This document shows, in pieces, positions 33,351 through 38,980 of a DNA stretch of 38,980 bases; position 1 is the stretch's first letter; each line of letters opens with the position of its first letter. Below the pieces are notes generated by a model. The model saw only the letters and a list, made by a program, of their open reading frames with translations, did not search any database and was not told the origin of the DNA. The DNA is taken from positions 1 through 38,980 of the forward strand of contig CALXPF010000004.1 in the NCBI GenBank assembly GCA_944390205.1, read 5' to 3'. Made by a program: the position numbers and the translations under genes. This DNA is from an uncultured Alphaproteobacteria bacterium. Lineage in GTDB: Bacteria > Pseudomonadota > Alphaproteobacteria > CAAHEQ01 > UBA3637.

Positions 33351-34094
33351 GTGGAGGGTTTTTTAATTTTTGTCGCTTTCGGTTTTATGGCGCAGATAAT
33401 AGATGGGGCATTAGGGATGGCTTTTGGTGTTTTTTTAACAACGGCCCTTACTTTTATAGGGGTTCCGGTTCTTCAAGCAAGTGCCGGCATTCATTTTGTT
33501 GAAATTTTTACGACACTGGCCTCCGGTCTATCTCACTTCAAATTCAAAAATATCGACGCACCTCTTTTAAAGAAACTGCTCCTCCCCGGTATTCTGGGTG
33601 GTGTCCTCGGAGCCTATGTGTTATCTTCTCTGGACGGTTCATCAATTCGATTGTTTGTTTCCATTTATCTGCTTATTTTAGGTATCCGTATTTTCATCAA
33701 AGCTTTTTCGAGTAATCGTCTTGCAAAAAGAAGCCCAAAAAATATTGCCCCTTTGGGATTGATCGGTGGCTTTTTAGATGCTATCGGCGGTGGCGGATGG
33801 GGCCCGATTGTCACCTCCTCCCTGATCATAAAAGGGAATTGCCCTCGAAAAGCAATCGGAACCGTTAATTTAGCGGAATTTTTTGTCACCATCGCCCAAT
33901 CAGCGACTTTTTTTATTTTTATACAACTCTCTCATTGGAACATTATTTTAGGACTTTTAATCGGAGGACTCATTGCCGCCCCCATCGCTGCTCTTCTCTG
34001 TAAAAAGATACATAAAAAAATTCTGATGATCTTAGTTGCCTCTGTGATTATCATAACAAATATTGCCACTCTGATAAAATATTTTTTATCTTGA
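33351..34094 (+). CDS. TauE/SafE family membrane transporter
   Basis: A 247-residue inner-membrane protein with about seven to eight helices. It starts at GTG behind an AGGAGA site. The two repeated family segments are seen: IDGALGMAFGVFLTTALTFIG near residue 16 and GLIGGFLDAIGGGGWGPIVTS near 130. TauE/SafE proteins export sulfite, sulfoacetate or other small organic anions; the substrate here is unknown. No sulfur-metabolism gene is adjacent, although an arylsulfotransferase-like gene lies 4 kb away. Confidence 0.85.
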   Translation: MEGFLIFVAFGFMAQIIDGALGMAFGVFLTTALTFIGVPVLQASAGIHFVEIFTTLASGLSHFKFKNIDAPLLKKLLLPGILGGVLGAYVLSSLDGSSIRLFVSIYLLILGIRIFIKAFSSNRLAKRSPKNIAPLGLIGGFLDAIGGGGWGPIVTSSLIIKGNCPRKAIGTVNLAEFFVTIAQSATFFIFIQLSHWNIILGLLIGGLIAAPIAALLCKKIHKKILMILVASVIIITNIATLIKYFLS

Positions 34095-34215
34095 GAAGAC
34101 ACCGTGTTTTCTTAAATATATCAGTATATTTAAGAGATCCCAAAGGAGAAATTTGCTCGCAATCTTGATTTTTAAAAGATCCCATGATAAGATAAATCGA
34201 TTGAGGAGCAAATGG

Positions 34216-35388
34216 ATGAATGAAGATCAAGTAAATATCAAATTTAAAGTATGTCCCCCGCTTTTAGGATTTATGGCATTGTGGCACAGCGCCCTTCTTT
34301 TCCCGAAAAAGGCAAGCGATGTACTCGCAGAAATTCCCGTTCCTTCCGTTTCCCTGCTTAATCAAAAAATCAAATCAGAGAACGGCGAACAAATCTCACC
34401 TCTTCATTCCGAGGGAGGGAAAGCATTGTGTACCGAGTTTCTGGACTTATATCTTTCCGCTCAAGAAAACCCCGAACAAAAAATCAGCAGAACAAATATA
34501 GATGCGTTCTTACATATTTTTGAGTCTGATTTAAAACAAGTACATCATTTCTCCGATCAAGAGATCACGCAACTTTTTAACACGGTTAAAATGGCCTATC
34601 AAGGATATAAGTTTTTTTATGTCTCTGCTTTACCGAAACTAAAAGAACAAGTTGAAACTTATCAAATTTTTCAAAATGATCCTCGTTTAGGCTATCGACA
34701 AGAACTTGATAAAATAGCGACTTTTTTTGCTGTTCCTCCTCAAAAAATAACCGGTTTTATCACACCATTTGTAAAGCACGTTATCACAGACGGTATTTCA
34801 TATGGAAATTGCTTTTTCATCAACACCCCCCTCGTTAAGAATCGAGATTCTCAATACATCAGCATAAAGGGCAGATCGATTTTAAAGAAAAAAATCGGAG
34901 TCCCCTTTCACGAAGCAACACAGTGCCTTTTTTCACAATCGCCTCTTTTAAAACAAATCAAGGACTATGTTAACAATGGAAAACCGGCTCATTTGCCCTT
35001 ATCCGATCTCATTTATATTTTTCAAAAGCACATTCATCAAAATCATGCCCTTTCTCATGCTCAAGAATCAACTAAAATTCAAGAAATTTTTGCATCCGTT
35101 TCCGACCATATCATCCGAGATAAAATATCAGCACTCGAATCCGGTCCTCTCAAAAGCCCTTTGCCTCTCAATAAAAATCTCTCTGCAATAGACCTCGTCA
35201 CGCCTATTTTCAAAGAGGCCGTCACAACGTATATGAATGAAAACAGATCCATTGATGCCGATTTTTGGAATCACCTTAATATTTCTCATATTAAACAAAA
35301 ATTACTCACCGGAACATTGATTAACACAAAGCCACGGAGCGTCTCTCTATCCGCAACCGGTATTATCCAAAATCAAAATAATCGCTGA
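34216..35388 (+). CDS. hypothetical protein with a degenerate HExxH-like motif
   Basis: A 390-residue protein from ATG 34216, which has AGGAG seven bases upstream; a TTG 63 bases earlier is possible. One hydrophobic segment (residues 13-30) suggests a signal or anchor. The rest is mostly helical and polar. At residues 231-237 the sequence FHEATQC resembles the zinc-binding helix of metallopeptidases, but the second His is Gln. Without a third ligand I can recognise, it is either an inactive peptidase-like fold or unrelated. It shares no operon overlap with its neighbours. I do not recognise the family. Confidence 0.65.
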   Translation: MNEDQVNIKFKVCPPLLGFMALWHSALLFPKKASDVLAEIPVPSVSLLNQKIKSENGEQISPLHSEGGKALCTEFLDLYLSAQENPEQKISRTNIDAFLHIFESDLKQVHHFSDQEITQLFNTVKMAYQGYKFFYVSALPKLKEQVETYQIFQNDPRLGYRQELDKIATFFAVPPQKITGFITPFVKHVITDGISYGNCFFINTPLVKNRDSQYISIKGRSILKKKIGVPFHEATQCLFSQSPLLKQIKDYVNNGKPAHLPLSDLIYIFQKHIHQNHALSHAQESTKIQEIFASVSDHIIRDKISALESGPLKSPLPLNKNLSAIDLVTPIFKEAVTTYMNENRSIDADFWNHLNISHIKQKLLTGTLINTKPRSVSLSATGIIQNQNNR

Positions 35389-35467
35389 TATAAATCCAAT
35401 CTATTTTTCTCTATTGATATTTTTAGGAAATTTTTCTAAAATGAAGTATTCATTTTTAGGAGGAAAA

Positions 35468-36595
35468 ATGCGTTTTTGTAAAAATTGCGTTATGCCGGAT
35501 ACACGCCCCGGAATTACATTTAATGAAGAAGGAATTTGCATTGCCTGTCAACATGCTGCCAAAAAGAAGGAAATAAATTGGGAAAAGAGATTGGAGGAAC
35601 TTGAAAAACTGTGTTCCAAATATCGTCGAAAAGAAAAAGGTGTTTATGATTGTATTATCGCAGTATCAGGCGGTAAAGACAGTCATTATCAAGTCCATGT
35701 TATGAAAGAACTCATGAATATGAATCCTCTTTTAATAACGGTTGAGGATTTGTTCACCTCAACAGAGGCTGCCAAACATAATATAAAAAATATCACCGAA
35801 ACATTTAAGTGCAATCTGTTGGCCTTCAAACCCAATCCGCATGCCGGCCGAATTATTACCCGATACATGTTTGAAAAATATGGTCGTCCCTCTTGGTATT
35901 TTGATCGATTATTATATACCGTTCCGCTTTATTATGCCCACGCGCTCAATTTACCTTTATTGGTTTATGGAGAAAATGTCGCCTATGAATATGGCGGGCT
36001 TGATTGCGAAGAGACATATTCCGCCCGTAATCAAATTTTTAATAACGTTGCCCCACAAATCAATTTAGAAGAATTTAAAGCTCTGGGATTGACAGATGAT
36101 GAATTATTTTATCTAAAGGCACCTGATCAAGAAATATTGGATAAATTAGATCCGATGTATCTGAGCTATTTTGTAAAATGGCTAGATTTTAAAAATTATG
36201 AATTTGCGAAATCTCGTGGTTTTCATGACCTTTCAAATGAGTGGAAACGTTCTAATTATATCGATGATTTTAGTCATGTCGATTCTTTTGGATTCGTTTT
36301 AGGATCTTGGATGAAATTTCCAAAATTCGGACATGCTTTTGCAACCGATTTTGCCTCTCGAATGGTTCGAAACGGAGATATTTCTCGTGAAGAAGCCGTA
36401 CGTCTTGTGGAAGAAAAGGATCACAATTTAGATAATAAGATCAGAGATGATTTTTGTGCTTTTACAAATATGTCGACCGATGAATTTTATAAGGCTTTAG
36501 AAAAATTATATAATCGGGATATATTTATAAAAAATGAATACGGTCAATGGCGTCTTAAACCGGAAAACTACGAGAAAAGAAGAAAAGGAGAATAA
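35468..36595 (+). CDS. N-acetyl sugar amidotransferase (WbpG/PseA-like)
   Basis: A 375-residue enzyme from ATG 35468, with a strong AGGAGG site. Two cysteine pairs (Cys4/Cys7 and Cys24/Cys27) suit a zinc site. The PP-loop SGGKDS at residues 67-72 binds and activates ATP. The family converts a sugar acetamido group to an acetamidino group, using ammonia from a HisH-like glutaminase, in LPS O-antigen or in pseudaminic/legionaminic-type sugars. The usual HisH/HisF partners are not adjacent, so the gene stands alone with its own terminator. Length and motifs look intact. Confidence 0.85.
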   Translation: MRFCKNCVMPDTRPGITFNEEGICIACQHAAKKKEINWEKRLEELEKLCSKYRRKEKGVYDCIIAVSGGKDSHYQVHVMKELMNMNPLLITVEDLFTSTEAAKHNIKNITETFKCNLLAFKPNPHAGRIITRYMFEKYGRPSWYFDRLLYTVPLYYAHALNLPLLVYGENVAYEYGGLDCEETYSARNQIFNNVAPQINLEEFKALGLTDDELFYLKAPDQEILDKLDPMYLSYFVKWLDFKNYEFAKSRGFHDLSNEWKRSNYIDDFSHVDSFGFVLGSWMKFPKFGHAFATDFASRMVRNGDISREEAVRLVEEKDHNLDNKIRDDFCAFTNMSTDEFYKALEKLYNRDIFIKNEYGQWRLKPENYEKRRKGE

Positions 36596-36616
36596 TTTCT
36601 GAATTTTTCCACATGC

Positions 36617-36645
36617 AAAAGCACCGAGTTTCATCGGTGCTTTTT
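36617..36645 (+). terminator. intrinsic terminator of the amidotransferase gene
   Basis: An 11-pair stem (36617-36627 with 36634-36644), six-base loop, and a run of T. The A-run on the other side makes it usable also for the convergent FTR-like gene. Confidence 0.8.
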
Positions 36646-36664
36646 GTCATAAAATCAACCTTCG

Positions 36665-36907
36665 TTACTCTGGCTTTTTAAATAAATTACAGTGACAATG
36701 TCCCATTTCCGCAATTTCTTTTTCATGTTCGCCACAAGGACAAAAACCCCGAGATACATCACAAGGACAATTTCCCCCACACGCATTCAAACAACGATTT
36801 ATAATACGATCCGCAAAAGGCGTCAACTGATACCCTTTACTGGCAGCATATAAAGACAATGCGTGTTTAAAATGTGCATTATTTGTTTGTTTTTCTTCTT
36901 CTGTCAT
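36665..36907 (-). CDS. ferredoxin-thioredoxin reductase catalytic-subunit-like protein
   Basis: An 80-residue protein from ATG 36907, with GGAG six bases upstream (an ATG four codons earlier lacks one). Eight cysteines are arranged as C..C..CPC, FCPC and CHC. The ending GHCHCNLF is characteristic of the FTR catalytic subunit, which binds a 4Fe-4S cluster next to a redox disulfide. In photosynthetic organisms this subunit reduces thioredoxins with ferredoxin electrons. The variable partner subunit is not visible here. The gene follows pgpA after 16 bases in a three-gene operon. The spacing of the cysteine pairs is shorter than in plant FTR, so the cluster type is uncertain. Confidence 0.7.
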   Translation of the reverse strand: MTEEEKQTNNAHFKHALSLYAASKGYQLTPFADRIINRCLNACGGNCPCDVSRGFCPCGEHEKEIAEMGHCHCNLFKKPE

Positions 36908-36923
36908 TTCAATCTCCATATTA

Positions 36924-37415
36924 TTAAAAAAATGCTATCCACAAATTTTGAAGGCCCCATAAAACAAGAGCAGCATATAAACCGGCCACCACATCATCCA
37001 TCATAACACCAAAAGCATTCTGGATTTTTTTATCAAAATAACTGGCCGGCCAAATTTTTACAATATCAAAAAACCGAAACAAAATAAAGCCCATTATTAA
37101 AGTCGGAATACTTAAAGTTCCTTTGGAAACGACGAACAAAAATGTTAATGTTTGTCCCACAACCTCATCAATCACAACAAATCCAGGATCCGTTTCTTTT
37201 TGACCTTTCAAAACACGATGTGTTGAATACCAACCAATCCCAAAAATAAAAAAACAAGCAACCAAAATCCCATACATATGCCCCCATGACGCCACAACAG
37301 CCAACGGTAGCGCAAAAAACGATCCGACTGTTCCGGGAGCCTTAGGAGAACGTCCCGATCCAAACCATGTTGCAATTATAAAATCCCATTGACTAATCTG
37401 ATTTTTAATACTCAT
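36924..37415 (-). CDS. pgpA: phosphatidylglycerophosphatase A
   Basis: A 163-residue inner-membrane enzyme that dephosphorylates phosphatidylglycerol phosphate. The family blocks are complete: WFGSGRSPKAPGTVGSF near residues 17-33, FVVIDEVVGQ near 79-88, FRFFDIVKIWP near 112-122 and GVMMDDVVAGLYA near 135-147, which hold the acidic catalytic residues. Four hydrophobic segments are visible. It lies between a membrane hypothetical (27 bases upstream) and the FTR-like gene. Full length. Confidence 0.93.
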   Translation of the reverse strand: MSIKNQISQWDFIIATWFGSGRSPKAPGTVGSFFALPLAVVASWGHMYGILVACFFIFGIGWYSTHRVLKGQKETDPGFVVIDEVVGQTLTFLFVVSKGTLSIPTLIMGFILFRFFDIVKIWPASYFDKKIQNAFGVMMDDVVAGLYAALVLWGLQNLWIAFF

Positions 37416-37442
37416 TTTACCGCTCTTTCTGACTTAGTTAAT

Positions 37443-38579
37443 TTATTTCGGATTTTCCGAATTTTTATTTTCATATGGAACACTTAACTGTTTTTCATCT
37501 TCATCCCTTAGAGAAGAATCGTCCGTTTCAAACAAAAAGGATAGATCTTCTTTTTCCTCATCGGAGAAATCATCATCCTTTTGAGACAAATCTTTCGGCA
37601 TTGACAAATTGACGGATTCTATTCTCTGTGTTTCTTCATCAGTATCCATCATTTGGATCTCTTGAACAGATCGATTACCTTCTTTTCTCTCAGGATTAAA
37701 CATTTCATCCAAAAAGCTTTCTAAATCTTCAAGAACATCCGATGGCTCGCCGTCTTTGAAACACAACAAATAAACTCCTTTTTCGGCATAATAGGATAAC
37801 GCCGATTCGGCATCTAGAAGAGTTCCGTTTGTCAATAAAACCACACTAAAAACTTCTGCACCATCTGTTTGAGATAATGCTCGAGCGGCCTCTTTAACAA
37901 TAAAAGCCGGAGATGGTTTTTGTCCCGTCTCAGAATACCAGGTATTATCTTTCAATAAATCTGTTTGATCAATTGACCATGTGGAGGGTTCATCAACAAT
38001 ATTGATCAACACCGCCCGATCATCTGTCGAGATGGCAATCGGAATCCGCTGATCCCCCAGAGATAAATGTGTAAATGTTTCAACGGGATAGGGCTGACAT
38101 AACTCAGAAATTTCATTTAAAATACTTTCCGTTCGATCAAAATGAGAAGCTGATGAAACAGTATTTTGTGATTGGGAAGGTAAAATAGGCGGAACATATG
38201 TGTGTCTTTTGGGAGCAGACGGCATTTTCATCGGCGTAAATTTTCTTTTATTTTCACTTAATTTTAAAACCGTTTTTTGAATTTTTCTTTTTGTCGTAAA
38301 ATGTAAAAAGCGAGGGCGATGAAGTCGATAACACAAAAACCATCCGAATAACCATAATGGAATACACAAAATCATTACAGAGAAAAGGAAAAAATCCCTT
38401 GTCGTGTTTACAACCCATTGGAATGCTAAAAAATCATTCCATTTTTGTTGCCACTGACGGATTGAAAGAAAATCAAAATCCAATAGCGAACTAAGAACCG
38501 GCAACACAATAACAACATAACATAATGTCCAAACGGCGCCTACTCGTATTAACTTTGTATAATCAATTTTTTGTGCCAT
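37443..38579 (-). CDS. hypothetical two-helix membrane protein with acidic carboxy-terminal tail
   Basis: A 378-residue protein. Two transmembrane helices (about 14-32 and 64-84) are followed by a basic linker (HRPRFLHFTTKRKIQK) and then a globular domain (about 150-300) with mixed helix/strand pattern. The last 80 residues are strongly acidic (DDDFSDEEKEDLS, TDDSSLRDEDE) and probably disordered. The positive-inside rule puts the large domain in the cytosol. The family is not recognised. It heads the operon with pgpA and the FTR-like gene, and its promoter is the element at 38603-38631. Confidence 0.7.
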   Translation of the reverse strand: MAQKIDYTKLIRVGAVWTLCYVVIVLPVLSSLLDFDFLSIRQWQQKWNDFLAFQWVVNTTRDFFLFSVMILCIPLWLFGWFLCYRLHRPRFLHFTTKRKIQKTVLKLSENKRKFTPMKMPSAPKRHTYVPPILPSQSQNTVSSASHFDRTESILNEISELCQPYPVETFTHLSLGDQRIPIAISTDDRAVLINIVDEPSTWSIDQTDLLKDNTWYSETGQKPSPAFIVKEAARALSQTDGAEVFSVVLLTNGTLLDAESALSYYAEKGVYLLCFKDGEPSDVLEDLESFLDEMFNPERKEGNRSVQEIQMMDTDEETQRIESVNLSMPKDLSQKDDDFSDEEKEDLSFLFETDDSSLRDEDEKQLSVPYENKNSENPK

Positions 38580-38868
38580 ATATCCACATCTCCTCCATCG
38601 CTTTTATACATGAAAAAAAACATATATGCAACAGAATTTCTCTTCTCTTTTTACAACAACCGCCGACACTTTTACTCTTTTAGAAAGACTTTTGTGATTA
38701 ATGATATTTACTTATAATTTTTTGCTTAGACAATCATCCTATTTAGAGCAAGCAAAAAAGGATCATAATTCCATTTCATATTTTCTCATTCCCCTCAAAA
38801 TCAGTCTAAAATACAAAAGCAAATCAAACCTTCTATTTTATCAAAAAAAGTGTCTCCAAACAAGAAAC
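38580..38868. other. gene-free AT-rich stretch before the insertion-element end
   Basis: Apart from the promoter at 38603-38631 I see no gene, hairpin or repeat here. The insertion-element end begins near 38869. Confidence 0.5.
38603..38631 (-). promoter_or_regulatory. predicted promoter of the membrane protein-pgpA-FTR operon
   Basis: On the minus strand TTGCAT (38626-38631) and TATAAA (38603-38608) are 17 bases apart. The start near 38596 gives a leader of about 17 bases holding GGAGGAG. Confidence 0.6.
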
Positions 38869-38887
38869 CCACCGGCCTAGCCGGTGG
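38869..38887 (-). repeat. GC-rich hairpin at the probable right end of an IS200/IS605 element
   Basis: CCACCGGC (38869-38876) pairs exactly with GCCGGTGG (38880-38887), with loop CTA. It lies seven bases after the stop of the tnpB-like frame. A subterminal hairpin of this kind is used by HUH transposases to recognise element ends, and can belong to the TnpB guide RNA. It could also be a simple terminator. Confidence 0.5.
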
Positions 38888-38893
38888 TTCTTC

Positions 38894-38980
38894 TCAAACG
38901 GGAGTAACCCTAATGGTGCCAGCAAACGCCTTAAGGGCGTATGACGGTCTGACAGGGCGAAGATTACTTGCTACCCGTAA
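38894..38980 (-). mobile_element. 3' end of a tnpB-like gene (IS200/IS605 family), entering from outside the window
   Basis: The minus-strand frame open from the window edge encodes 28 residues, including PSYALKAFAGTIRVTPV, then TGA at 38894-38896. This resembles the carboxy-terminal end of some TnpB (OrfB) RNA-guided nucleases encoded by IS200/IS605 elements, and the GC-rich hairpin directly downstream fits an element right end. The evidence is only 28 residues plus the hairpin, so the call is tentative. The nuclease domains are outside the window. Base composition here is clearly more GC-rich than in the neighbouring 300 bases, in line with acquisition. Confidence 0.5.

Noticed and set aside
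1-38980. CRISPR array, prophage or integrase
   Set aside because: No regularly spaced repeats, phage structural genes or recombinase motifs were found on either strand.

Overview
The window looks like one AT-rich chromosomal segment of an alphaproteobacterium. Evidence for this: a RecG-type amino terminus at the left edge, an rplM-rpsI pair whose S9 carries the long amino-terminal extension common in alphaproteobacteria, a bacterial type A RNase P RNA, phosphatidylglycerophosphatase A, DUF167 and a compact DnaJ-class protein. LPS-related genes (msbA, pagP) show a Gram-negative envelope. The exact lineage cannot be read from the sequence. Both edges cut through genes: a broken recG start on the left and the 3' end of a probable IS200/IS605-type tnpB on the right.

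Layout. 1-4.8 kb: recG start, a secreted hypothetical, an esterase, msbA, a secreted HExxH protein and exonuclease III. 4.8-9.0 kb: an apparent operon of pagP (lipid A palmitoyltransferase), an ABC-2 exporter (one ATPase, two permeases) and a membrane-anchored GT10 fucosyltransferase-like protein. 9.0-13.9 kb: a complete ybhGFSR-type exporter operon behind its own near-perfect sigma70 promoter, ending tail to tail with an MFS transporter. 15.2-18.1 kb: housekeeping block (DUF167, rpsI, rplM, upp, rnpB). 18.1-21.4 kb: an HD protein, a secreted SagB-type nitroreductase, an internally duplicated repeat protein and two gaps with decayed-looking remnants. 21.4-25 kb: a DnaJ-class co-chaperone, a CDF cation pump and an APH/P-loop kinase fusion. 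25.4-27.1 kb: an ankyrin-repeat gene split by one in-frame TAA. 27.3-27.7 kb: two near-identical tRNA-Arg genes with different anticodons. 27.7-33.2 kb: an arylsulfotransferase-like protein, a NUDIX hydrolase, glgX, tRNA-Pro and a HAM1-like pyrophosphatase. 33.3-38.6 kb: a TauE/SafE transporter, a protein with a degenerate metalloprotease motif, an N-acetyl sugar amidotransferase, and a three-gene operon of a membrane protein, pgpA and a ferredoxin-thioredoxin-reductase-like protein.

Shared themes. Many genes act on the envelope: lipid A transport (MsbA) and palmitoylation (PagP), a glycosyltransferase coupled to an ABC exporter, a second drug-type exporter, phospholipid synthesis (PgpA) and an amidotransferase typical of surface-sugar pathways. 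The most system-like object is the pagP/ABC-2/GT10 operon. The most striking single-base-scale observations are the exact in-frame stop in the ankyrin gene, the tRNA-Arg duplication with an anticodon switch, and two genes whose predicted promoters lie so close to the ATG that the mRNA would be leaderless. I found no CRISPR array, prophage or complete insertion sequence.
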